Source: Cyanophora paradoxa (lineage: Eukaryota; Glaucocystophyceae; Cyanophorales; Cyanophoraceae). Taken from it: a stretch of DNA of 64,000 nt. The position numbers and the translations under genes were made by a program. The DNA lies in NCBI GenBank assembly GCA_004431415.1, contig QPMI01000179.1, positions 62,001-126,000 on the forward strand. The letters are read 5' to 3'. Positions 20,316 through 29,423 of the stretch are shown here, one piece after another. The notes beneath the pieces are model-generated. The model did no database searches. It saw only the letters and a list, made by a program, of their open reading frames with translations, and had not been told where the DNA came from. Positions within the stretch are counted from its first letter, which is position 1. Each line of letters opens with the position of its first letter.

Positions 20316-22003
20316 TTGTGGGACAACAGGGGGAGCGCTGAACCCAAACAAGAACCCCAAAAAGAGACATCCATTCACATTATCCGAACCTGATTGAGTG
20401 CTCTGGAACACCCCAGGGCTCCCTGCCCAGTGTTTTGTGTGGGTGGGGACACCTGTGAGATTTTGGAGGGGCACCTGGGGGAAGCGCTGACCCCAAAACA
20501 AGAAACTTAAACAACCTGAACCTGACAGAGTGCTCTGGAACCCCCCAGGGCTTCCTACCCACTGTTTTGCATGGACATGGATTCCTGTGAGATTCTGGGG
20601 AGCAATAGGGGGAGCACTGACCCCAAACAAGAACCCCAAAAGAGACACCCATTCACATCATCCAAACCTGACAGAGTGCCTTGGAACAACCCAGGGCTCC
20701 CTGCACAATGTTTTGTGTGGGTGGGGACACCTGTAAGATTTTGGAGGAGCAACTGGGGGAAGCACTGATCCAAAAACAAAAAAAACTCGAAGAAAAACAC
20801 CCATTGTCCTCATGTGAACCTGACAGAGTTCTCTGGACATGGACCCCTGTGAGATTCTGGGGAGCAATAGGGGGAGCACTGACCCCAAACAGAACCCCAA
20901 AAGGAGACACCCATTCACATTTTCCAAACCTGACAGAGTGCTCTGAAACACCCCAGGGCTCCCTGCCCACTGATTTGTATGGATGGGGACCCCTGTGAAT
21001 TTTTGGGGGACAACAGGGGGAGCACTGACCCCAAACAAGAACCCCAAAAGAGGCACCCATTTGCATAATTCAAACGTGACAGAGTGCTCTGACGCACCCC
21101 AGGTCTCCCTGCCCACTGTTTTGTTTGGGTGGGGACCCCTGGAGGTTTTGTGGGACAACAGGGGGAGCGCTGAACCCAAACAAGAACCCCAAAAGGAGAC
21201 ACCCATTCACATTATCCAAACCTGATTGAGTGCTCTGGAACACCCCAGGGCTCCCTGCCCACTGTTTTGTGTGGGTGGGGACACCTGTGAGATTTTGGAG
21301 GGGCAACTGGGGGAAGCGCTGACCCCAAAACACGAAACTAGAGATACATCAGCCATTCTCCTCATGTTTACCTGACAGAGTGCTCTGGAACCCCCCAGGG
21401 CTTCCTACCCACTGTTTTGTATGGACATGGACCCCTGTGAGATTCTGGGGAGCAATAGGGGGAGCACTGACCCCAACCAAGAATCCCTAAAAGAGGCACA
21501 CATTTGCATAATCCAAACCTGATAGATTGCTCTGAAACACCCCAAGGCTCCCTGCCCACTGATTTGTATGGACATGGACCCCTGTGAATTTTTGGGGGAC
21601 AATAGGGGGAGCACAGACCCCAAACAAGAACCCCAAATGAGGCACCCATTTGCATAATTCAAACGTGCCAGAGTGCTCTGAAGCACCCCAGGGCTCCCTG
21701 CCCACTGTTTTGTGTGGGTGGGGACCCCGGGAGGTTTTGTGGGACAACAGGGGGAGCGCTGAACCCAAACAAGAACCCCAAAAAGAGACACCCATTCACA
21801 TTATCCAAACCTGATTGAGTGTTCTGGAACAACCCAGGGCTCCCTGCCCACTGTTTTGTGTGGGTGGGGACACCTGTGAGATTTTGGAGGGGCAACTGGG
21901 GGAAGCGCTGACCCCAAAACAAGAAATTCGATGTAAAACACCCATTCTCCTCATGTGAACCTGACACAGTTCTCTGGAACCCCCCAGGGCTTCCTACCCA
22001 CTA
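20306..22003 (-). repeat. 147-bp satellite, inverted block
   Basis: About 11.5 units run on the opposite strand to the main block, with the same landmarks reversed (CTGACAGAGTGCTCTG, CCTGTGAGATTTTGG). They end at CTTCCTACCCACT, where Gypsy-like sequence begins. One unit near 20835 is shortened, so local periodicity breaks there. Confidence 0.9.
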
Positions 22004-22330
22004 TCAGTGTCCTCAGCTGATGAAGTGATTCTGAAGGAGATTTGGGAGCGATTTGGTGAAAATGTTGCAAGCCTTAGGGTTAGGGTTAGGGTTAGGGTTA
22101 GGAAGCTTAGCTGTTCAGCTGATGATACTCTTGATGAGAGGAAGCTTATGTGTGATTTTTCGGCAAGGAAGCATGAAGTTTTTGCAGAGGGTCAATGGAA
22201 ACATGATGAGTCCAGACCTGGTCCTCCTGTTTAGCATAGCATTGACACGAGAGATTGTTGATGAGACTCACAAGCTGATGAACAGGAATCTAATTCGTCA
22301 GTCAAGAAGCCCTTTGGCCGCGCCAGAGCA
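22004..22330 (+). pseudogene. diverged Gypsy RT-linker fragment
   Basis: The plus strand reads ILKEIWERFGENVASL, a telomere-like insertion, then SADDTLDERKLMCDFSARKH and, after stops, VDETHKLMNRNLIRQSRSPL. This follows the order of the Gypsy copy near 63200-63550 on the minus strand (LIHE.IRQRFGQNV, the DERAVMLDF block, VNETKKLLSRNLIRPSRSPW). It is therefore the segment just before RT, from a distant subfamily, with at least two stops. A 25-bp satellite scrap (GAGCACTCTGTCAGGTTTGC) follows at 22326. Confidence 0.6.
22074..22102 (+). repeat. interstitial (TTAGGG)4TTAGG tract
   Basis: Four perfect TTAGGG units plus TTAGG sit inside the Gypsy-like linker. The tract is absent from homologous positions of the other Gypsy copies in the window. 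Confidence 0.9.
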
Positions 22331-22362
22331 CTCTGTCAGGTTTGCATGACGGGGAGGGATTT

Positions 22363-22566
22363 TTTTTGAAAAAAAGCTGTTAGAAGCTATACGATGGGTT
22401 CCAAGCCACTTCCGCACATGGTGCAGTGCCGTGCCGGGACGCACGTGCACACACGCGTAATATCCGTGTATGATTGAATGACATACCCCTACACAAGGGA
22501 CGGGGTATCACTAGCGTACATGGTACATTTGCTACGGCAAAAGGGGAGGGGAACTACGCTTCACGA
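22363..22566 (-). repeat. LTR-like fragment, right of the satellite
   Basis: Matches 12908-13111 and is contiguous with the integrase tail at 22575-23000. The motif GAACTACGCTTC with nearby GTAAGAAAAAGGCCACGTCC is mirrored at 60564-60615, beside another integrase 3' end, supporting the LTR assignment. Confidence 0.55.
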
Positions 22567-22574
22567 CAACTCTC

Positions 22575-23000
22575 CTCCAAGTAAGAAAAAGGCCACGTCC
22601 ACGCTGGCCAAGTCCAAGGAAGGAAAAGAAAAGAAAGAGATCAATCAGGGTCCCTCCAAGGCTTGAGCCAAGAGGCATGAACGATTTGACGCGAACCCTC
22701 AGCAGGGGAACCATGCTCCTTTGGACCAGAACACTCCAGCAAGAAAGTAACTCCCTTGCCTTGAGAAATATCTCTAAGCACAGTCCAAGGTCCAGTGAAA
22801 CGGTGGGAAAGCTAGTCAGACCACTGAGTGGAAGGGGTCTTCACAGCAACAACTTCTCCAGGAATGAAAACTGGTTGAGAAGGCTGCTGCTGCTGCTTGG
22901 CAAGATATTCCTTCTTAGCTTGCTGGATATCAGTATAAATCCAATAAAAACGCCGTGCCAGCGTAGCCGGATAACCAGAAGGCTCTGAAGTTGTCACTTG
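22575..23000 (-). pseudogene. Gypsy integrase C-terminal fragment
   Basis: The minus strand reads YPATLARRFYWIYTDIQQA, a Q-run and GEVVAVKTPSTQWSD, then a stop, then the GPY/F-like block HRFTGPWTVLRDISQGKGV and a final VHASWLKPW-like end. It aligns in order with 60960-60639 of the minus-strand Gypsy copy. The GPY/F module binds DNA next to the integrase catalytic core. Only the tail is present, and it has at least one stop. Confidence 0.7.
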
Positions 23001-23372
23001 AACTTCAGCCGGGCCGGCGCCGCGCGACCTGCACGAAGCTGTCGGCCTTCCCGCTGCCCGGCTCCACGCCCGTGCTGACGGACCTGAACCTGAAGTGAAG
23101 CCGCCGCCGTGTCGCCTCCACCCGTGCCGGCACCACGCTACCTGCATCAAGCTCCCGATGCCATCGAGAGGTTCCTGGTGCTATCGAGCAAGTTCCTGAT
23201 GCAAAAAAAGGCGAAAACAGGGAACATGATGAAAAATAAAATATGCATCAGAAAACGTAAAATTATGATAAAGTTATGAGAAGTAATGCAAAGATTGGGG
23301 GAAAGTTTGTTTAAAGATTTAAAGATTTAAAGAAAAGACCGGGGGTTGGTGTAAAGTTAGTGCTTAGTTATG
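23001..23372. other. no gene; GC-rich then AT-rich filler
   Basis: About 38 bp at 23068-23105 (CCCGTGCTGAC, then CCTGAACCTGAAGTGAAGCC with a short gap) recur inverted at 24078-24115 and bracket the LINE fragment. 23205-23340 is AT-rich with TTTAAAGATTTAAAGATTTA. Confidence 0.35.
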
Positions 23373-23752
23373 GCGTGCTTCTCTTCTAGCAGGCACGTTT
23401 TGGTTCTTTCAAACCACTCTCTGGTCAACATCTCTCTTTGAAGAAATCTCTGGCCATCATCCTGCGGGAACCTGCTGCCTCACCCTTGGATCTCGATCCT
23501 GCTGATCCCCTGCCGTTCCCTGTTCTCTGTGCTTCCGATCTCGACCCCGCCTGCCATAAGCAGCTCGGTTTTCCTCATCAGCTTCTTCTTGATCGCGAGC
23601 ACCATCAATCATGGAATATGATTCAGCATAAAGCAACCTTCTTTATGCAGACAGCCTTTGACTTCCAGTCCTCCCTTCTTGGACGGGGTCGCATAGCCTA
23701 CGCTTTCTGTCAGATCGTAATAAGCTTTTATATTCAAGCAGTTCCCATGCCA
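23373..23752 (+). pseudogene. LINE fragment (RT C-terminal side)
   Basis: Plus-strand counterpart of the LINE region near 7230-7560. Shared blocks include KSLAI, LDLDPADPLPFPVL, FQSSLLGRGRIAYAFCQ and SFYIRAV/SFYIQAV. It is about 380 bp long with no complete ORF. A second, diverged copy of the same LINE family in the opposite orientation. Confidence 0.75.
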
Positions 23753-23864
23753 TAGAGTTATAGTAGCTATGAAAGATTTATGCATATTGAGACTGAGGAG
23801 ACTGTGAATTCAAGTTTTGAAAAGTCGTGAGACTGGATTCTGTTGGTGTCCACCACTATCACAC

Positions 23865-24000
23865 CCTGATGTCCCCTAGACTAGCCTGATGTACGGGAGC
23901 TTGCCCCTCAGTGGATTGTGTGATAATACAGTGTAGTGTCCGGGAACTTGTCCTGGTGCATCAGCGTGTGAACCCATAGTGTACTACGGGACATGTATAA
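23865..24000 (+). repeat. Gypsy LTR fragment
   Basis: Contains CTAGACTAGCCTGATGTACG, GCTTGCCCCTCAG, GAACTTGTCCTGGT and GTGTGAACCCATAGTGTACT. The same blocks in the same order occur at 60545-60410 (minus strand), beside an integrase 3' end, and the first part at 54125-54188. Confidence 0.6.
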
Positions 24001-24139
24001 ATTTCTAGGCGCGTCAGAGGTGCGGCTTTGCTCAGTCGGGACAGAGGCGAGACGGGCCGCATGCGGGGGCCCAGCGGTGGCTTCACTTCAGGTCCAGGTT
24101 TGTCAGCACGGGTGTGAAAAGAAGCTGTTAGAAGCTATA

Positions 24140-24648
24140 CCCCCAAGGAAATTCTAGCACTAAAGCCAACTGTCCATGAGCAGGGCCAGGCAGGGACAGT
24201 ACCTGTAAAGGTTCAGGAAATTCCCACCTGGGCCTTATTGGACACAGGAGCAGACGTTTCTTTGGTTTCACAAAAATAGCTAAACAAGTTGCCAGTGCAG
24301 CCTGAAGTTGTGAAGGCTGCACCCAAGCTTCGAGGTTTTGCAAAGGAAATGGTCCCCGCTGTTGGATCAACAAAATTGAGAATAGAGTTAGGAAATTTGC
24401 AGACCGTTGAACCAGTGGTAGTGATGGATAAGCTTTCCCATGATGTGATTCTTGGAAGAGATTATTGTGAAAAGAATATGATCGACATTTCCCATTCTAA
24501 AGGAATTGTACACTCCTTTGTGAACCCCTCATTGCAAGTCCCATTGTCACTTGGAACAATCAAATCTGAGTCAAATGTTGCTCTTGCCGAAGACGTGAAA
24601 ATTCCTGAAAACACTGGTGTTAGGGTAGTACTTCAAGTAGATAGTAAG
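24140..24648 (+). pseudogene. Gypsy protease fragment
   Basis: Plus-strand fragment with the retropepsin motif WALLDTGADVSL, an in-frame TAG soon after (about 24278), then HDVILGRDYCEKNMIDISHS and VALAEDVKIPENTGV. It matches the minus-strand gag-protease ORF at 43216-44544 almost residue for residue and breaks off after VDS at about 24648, where GC-rich sequence of another element begins. Confidence 0.8.
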
Positions 24649-24683
24649 TCTTCTACCAAGCCAAGCTAGCAGTGCACGCGACT

Positions 24684-27600
24684 ATGGATGCGCCAGACAC
24701 CGCGGGCACAGTACTGCGTCTTCGCGGAGGAGCGGGCAAGCGGACCCGGTCGACCGCAGGCATCAGCTCAGGCGAGGACGACCCGCCACTGCAGCGCCCA
24801 AACCGCCCAACGACGCCAGCCGCGACGGACCCCGCGCTCGGGCTCGCCCAAAGCGCGCAGGCCGTGATGACGCCGGCGTCAGCAGAGGCTGCGGACTTGC
24901 AGCGCGTAGAGGAGTCGGCACCCGCTGGCGAGCGGCGCACGACGGCGGAGGCGGACAAGGAGACGTCGGCCGCAACGGACCCCACGCTCGGACTCGCCCA
25001 AAGCGTGCAGGCCACGCTGGTGACGGCGTCAGCAGAGGCCTCGGAGTTGCAGCGCGTGGAGGAGTTGGCACCCGCTGGCGAGCGGCGCCAGACGATGGAG
25101 GTGGACGAGGCGACGCCACTTGCAACGGACCCCACGCTCGGGCTCGCCCAAAGCGTGCAGGCCGTAACGACGATGTCGACGATGGAGGAGGATGCGGAGG
25201 AGTCGGCACCCGCTGGCGAGCGGTGCTTGACGGCAGCGGAGGGCGCGGAAACGCGGCGCGCGGAGGGCGCGGAGACGCCACCTGCAACGGACCCCACGCT
25301 CGGGCTCGCCCAAAGCGTGCAGGCCGTGACGGCAGCGTCGGCGATGGAGGAGGACGCGGAGAAATCCGCACCCGCTGGCGAGCGGTGCCCGACGGTGGCA
25401 GAGGCCACGGAGACGCAGCGCACGGAGGGCGCGGAGACGCCACTTGCAACGGACCCCACGCTCGGGCTCGCCCAAAGCGTGCAGGCGGTGACGGCGGCGT
25501 CGGCGATGGAGGAGGACGCGGAGAAATCGGCACCTGCTGGCGAGCGGTGCCCGAGGGCGGCAGAGGCCACGGAGACGCAGCGCGCGGAGGGCGCGGAGGC
25601 GCCACTTGCAACAGACCCCACGCTCGGGCTCGCCCAAAGCGTGCAGGCCGTGACGGCGGCGATGGCGATGGCGGAGGATGCGGAGGAGTCGGCACCCGCT
25701 GGCGAGCGGTGCTCGACGGCAGCGGAGGGCGCGGAGACGCCACCTGCAACGGACCCCACGCTCGGACTCGCCCAAAGCGTGCAGGCCGTGACGGCGGCGT
25801 CAGCGATGGAGGAGGACGCGGAGAAGTCGGCACCCGCTGGCGAGCGGTGCCCGACGGCGGCAGAGGCCGCGGAGACGCAGCGCACGGAGAGCGCGGAGAC
25901 GCCACCTGCAACGGACCCCACGCTCGGGCTCGCCCAAAGCGTGCAGGCCGTGACGGCGGCGTCAGCGATGGAGGAGGACGCGGAGAAGTCGGCACCCGCT
26001 GGCGAGCGGTGCCCGACGGCGGCAGAGGCCGCGGAGACGCAGCGCACGGAGAGCGCGGAGACGCCACCTGCAACGGACCCCACGCTCGGGCTCGCCCAAA
26101 GCGTGCAGGCCGTGACGACGGAGGCGACGGCAGCGGGGCCAGGCGGCGACGTTGCAACGACGCCACCACCGGGCGCCCCACAGGAGCACACGTACTCGCC
26201 GAATTCGCCTTCCCACCCGGATCACCCCATGAACATCGCGAGGATGGAGATCGACTCGCCGTCAGAGCACACGCATGACGAGGCGGAGCACACGTGGGAG
26301 GCGAATTATCGACGACGGCTGAAGACGGGCCAGACGATTAACAACGACACTCGATACCGTGCACTTGCAGAGTACACGATGGACAAGTTCGGAGTCCCGC
26401 GGTCGTCAAACGTGAGACGCCAGGTGGCTGACGGACTGACGCGCAACATGGGCCCCCCACCCCGAACGTCACCAGCCCACCAGGCCCTACACCCGGGCAA
26501 CGCGGAACTGATTGCGGAACTCACACGGGCGGACGCGGGCGAACTGCTCAACGCCCACGCAGGCCCGATTGACGAGCGATGGCTTGGGCTGTGGGGGAGG
26601 TTGACATCAGACGGACGTTGGCGACTCCTCCAGTGGACGGCAATGGAACGCAACGTCGACACGGCCACGCTGGCCGCGCAAGAGCACCGAGAACGAGCGG
26701 CGAAGTTCGCCGAGATCCAGGCGGCGGGCGGGGGCCGGCGGATGCAGGAAGTCGAGCGGGGCGAGGAGCCACGCGCGTGGGAGACTACCGTGGCGGCGGA
26801 CGTCGCGCGGGCTTACACGGTCCACCGGGGAATCGACAAGGAGATGTCTACCGCCGGGATCGGCAACGGCAACGTGGAAGAAGCCCTAAGGTCGCTGAGC
26901 TCTCGTGAGGCCGGCTACTACAGGGTCGTCAGTCGGGCGGTCTTCACGATGCTCGGAACCAACACGGTCTGGAACCCGCAGTGGATCACGGGAGGACGCC
27001 CGGAGGGCCCCCCGCCGCCCCACTTACCACGATCCATGAGACCGAAGGAGCGGTCGATGATGGACTACGAGTTCACGCACCCATCGCAAGAGGAGGGCGT
27101 CCGTGAACGGCAGATCTGGCAACACCTGGCGCCGCTGATGGAGGCCGTCAAGCCGTGGGTCAGACTCACGGATACAGCCCGCTTCGGAGCACTCGCTGCG
27201 GAGGCTGACAAGCGACGTGTCCCGGTGGAACAGCTGCCGGACATACTGATGGAGGAGTGGGGCCAGCTCTGCGACCTCGCGCGGCAAGCAGGCTACTTGC
27301 GGTGGGAGCACGTTGCAACGGGCTCGGATAACCCCAGGCACCAGCACGTCGCGGTGGCCGACATTTTCGTCCAGACACTCGACCTTCTCGGCCACCTGGA
27401 CCACGAGCGGGACCGGTACCACCTGGGCCAACCCTGGTTCAAGGTGTTCCGAGCGTTGGCGGCCGAGGAAGCGGGTTACGGGAAGGGGAGGCGGGCGCGA
27501 GAGCTGTACGAGCAACTCGCAACTCTACGGGACTCCGTCACAGGATGTGCTGAGACGGAGACGCTACTGAAGATGTACCGCGGGGAAAACGGCTGGGACG

Positions 27601-29420
27601 GCTGGCAGTACCGGCTGCCGCACGCAACGGCGTCGGCGGAATTCTCAACGGTCTACACGTCGCGCGACCTGAACAAGACGCGAGCGGGGGAGAGGCCGTA
27701 CATCGACAGGGACCTGACCGAGCCGTTCCGGATGGATACCGAACTCCCCAGGCGTGACTTCAGCATCTGGATGGCGTGCCAGTCGCGTTATGTACGCGAC
27801 GGGAAGAGCCTTCCCTCGCCGCCGCTGAGCCGACACTGGGGAGAAGGTGCGTACGGCACAGACAAGGAGAGTCTCGTGGTCACGACGCAAGTGGAAGTGC
27901 AGGCAGCACTACTACACGCCAAGCTTCTGCAGTTCAGGCGGGCAATGGCAGCACTGATCATGACAGGGTTCTCGGGCTTCGTCGACCCCTTTGTCGAAGC
28001 GACGGAGCAGCGTTGCAGCGGGGAGATCAGCGACGCGGCATGGCGCGACTCGGCCAGGCAGGGCCTTTCGTGCCTCGGACACGATAGCCTTCTCGCACTG
28101 TTCGGCGTCGAGATGCGCGAGATCGGACACTTCACCAACGCAATTGACAGCATCATGCCCACACTCGTCGCGTTGGGTATCGAGCTCGGCAGACGACTGA
28201 ATGGCGAACGTCAGCGACGCGGGCGAGGCGCCCCCATCCAGTTCGACACGGGGCTTCTCGAAAGGGCGCTAACGTCCCAAGCACTGGACGAGGCAGACGA
28301 GGAGGCTACCCGTTACGTCATGCTAGCAGCAGCTACGATGGAGACGCCGCCGGCACTGGAGGAGTGCGCCGACGCCAAGGTCGCCCTGCGACTCCGTACG
28401 CACGCGATGACGTGCGGACTGTCGCTCTTCCTTGCGGCGCGGGACACGAGGGCGGAAGGAGGTCTCCAGTGCCCTCGCACACTGTGGGACTCGAAGAGCA
28501 GCGAGATCGAGTGGGTAGACATGCTCAACACGACCCGAGCGTTCGACTACGACCTCCCTGACGGGTTCCTGGTGACGTTCCTCGTGGAGATCTGCGAGAG
28601 CTTCTTGACGGTGGCGCGGTATGCACGCACAATTGACGGGCGTACGCCGACGATCGCTACAGTGGCTGAGGCGGAGGACAACGAGAGCAGGGCTCTCTTC
28701 ACGCGCACCAGGCCTAGCTTACGCACGGGCCGAACGAATGTGAACCTCGAGGCACTCTCCTGGAGCAATGCCTTCCGTACGGCACTTGGCTTTACGGGCA
28801 AAGCGCACCTTTTTTGCGACCTCATGGAGGAGTTGCTCTATGTGAATGCGATGGCGGTGGACGTACCGTTCAGATTGGTTGACGGCGACTTACGGGACGG
28901 AGCGCGACGGGAGGCGATCGCTACCTACCTGCACCAACGGCGGGTGATCCCCGTGCACTACAGATCCGTGTCTCGCGAGAGCAAGACGCGCGTGATTGTG
29001 CACCTCACGTACTCAGCGGGACTGGCACGGCTGCGTCGGGATCACAACGTCATCCGTGACAGCATCGCAATGCTCGCCATCGAACTGCACAACGACCGCA
29101 AGGAGGGGAACAAGCCGAACGCAGCGTTCAGCTGGGCTCCGCAGCCGCCCCACGCCCACATGCACCTGGCCATCCACGACCCTGACGTAACGTGGTACAC
29201 GGCACCATTTCAGTCGACACCGTTCATCCTCGGCCGGCGGGGGGAGAATCTTCGGCTAGTTCCTATCACAGTGGCGATGACGTCGCTCAGGACTTTCTTG
29301 CTCAGGACGGTCACCGAGCGGCTACACGAGTCCATGACGACGGTGATTGCGACAGCGACGGGCGAGTCAGACCCGCACAGCGCGAAGGTGCAGCAGGCTG
29401 TACGAGTACTGACGTCCTGA
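24684..29420 (+). CDS. ORF1 of the giant element: repeat-rich protein with N-terminal LRLRGG
   Basis: 1578 residues from the ATG at 24684; the frame opens 12 nt earlier without another ATG. Residues 1-20 include TVLRLRGGAG, exactly the C-terminal LRLRGG of ubiquitin. Residues about 46-480 are eight tandem repeats of 46-54 residues built on ATDPTLGLAQSVQAV and SAPAGER, acidic and alanine-rich. From about 520 on the protein is well mixed, Arg-rich and probably folded, with no motif I recognise and no CCHC knuckle. By position it could be a structural, Gag-like protein. It ends in TGA at 29418-29420; one codon later ORF2 starts in the same frame. Confidence 0.75.
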   Translation: MDAPDTAGTVLRLRGGAGKRTRSTAGISSGEDDPPLQRPNRPTTPAATDPALGLAQSAQAVMTPASAEAADLQRVEESAPAGERRTTAEADKETSAATDPTLGLAQSVQATLVTASAEASELQRVEELAPAGERRQTMEVDEATPLATDPTLGLAQSVQAVTTMSTMEEDAEESAPAGERCLTAAEGAETRRAEGAETPPATDPTLGLAQSVQAVTAASAMEEDAEKSAPAGERCPTVAEATETQRTEGAETPLATDPTLGLAQSVQAVTAASAMEEDAEKSAPAGERCPRAAEATETQRAEGAEAPLATDPTLGLAQSVQAVTAAMAMAEDAEESAPAGERCSTAAEGAETPPATDPTLGLAQSVQAVTAASAMEEDAEKSAPAGERCPTAAEAAETQRTESAETPPATDPTLGLAQSVQAVTAASAMEEDAEKSAPAGERCPTAAEAAETQRTESAETPPATDPTLGLAQSVQAVTTEATAAGPGGDVATTPPPGAPQEHTYSPNSPSHPDHPMNIARMEIDSPSEHTHDEAEHTWEANYRRRLKTGQTINNDTRYRALAEYTMDKFGVPRSSNVRRQVADGLTRNMGPPPRTSPAHQALHPGNAELIAELTRADAGELLNAHAGPIDERWLGLWGRLTSDGRWRLLQWTAMERNVDTATLAAQEHRERAAKFAEIQAAGGGRRMQEVERGEEPRAWETTVAADVARAYTVHRGIDKEMSTAGIGNGNVEEALRSLSSREAGYYRVVSRAVFTMLGTNTVWNPQWITGGRPEGPPPPHLPRSMRPKERSMMDYEFTHPSQEEGVRERQIWQHLAPLMEAVKPWVRLTDTARFGALAAEADKRRVPVEQLPDILMEEWGQLCDLARQAGYLRWEHVATGSDNPRHQHVAVADIFVQTLDLLGHLDHERDRYHLGQPWFKVFRALAAEEAGYGKGRRARELYEQLATLRDSVTGCAETETLLKMYRGENGWDGWQYRLPHATASAEFSTVYTSRDLNKTRAGERPYIDRDLTEPFRMDTELPRRDFSIWMACQSRYVRDGKSLPSPPLSRHWGEGAYGTDKESLVVTTQVEVQAALLHAKLLQFRRAMAALIMTGFSGFVDPFVEATEQRCSGEISDAAWRDSARQGLSCLGHDSLLALFGVEMREIGHFTNAIDSIMPTLVALGIELGRRLNGERQRRGRGAPIQFDTGLLERALTSQALDEADEEATRYVMLAAATMETPPALEECADAKVALRLRTHAMTCGLSLFLAARDTRAEGGLQCPRTLWDSKSSEIEWVDMLNTTRAFDYDLPDGFLVTFLVEICESFLTVARYARTIDGRTPTIATVAEAEDNESRALFTRTRPSLRTGRTNVNLEALSWSNAFRTALGFTGKAHLFCDLMEELLYVNAMAVDVPFRLVDGDLRDGARREAIATYLHQRRVIPVHYRSVSRESKTRVIVHLTYSAGLARLRRDHNVIRDSIAMLAIELHNDRKEGNKPNAAFSWAPQPPHAHMHLAIHDPDVTWYTAPFQSTPFILGRRGENLRLVPITVAMTSLRTFLLRTVTERLHESMTTVIATATGESDPHSAKVQQAVRVLTS
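24816..26120 (+). repeat. coding minisatellite inside ORF1
   Basis: The codons for ATDPxLGLAQS occur nine times. Unit lengths of 138-162 bp are all divisible by three. Units 7 and 8 (about 25740-26080) are nearly identical in DNA, indicating recent unequal exchange. The array also leaves all other frames open, which creates the long overlapping frames on both strands. Confidence 0.9.
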
Positions 29421-29423
29421 ATC

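Noticed and set aside
24653-26278. 512- and 472-codon minus-strand ORFs and a 351-codon plus ORF over the ORF1 repeat
   Set aside because: They are shadows of a GC-rich, triplet-length coding minisatellite; composition is monotonous and only the ORF1 frame continues into non-repetitive protein.
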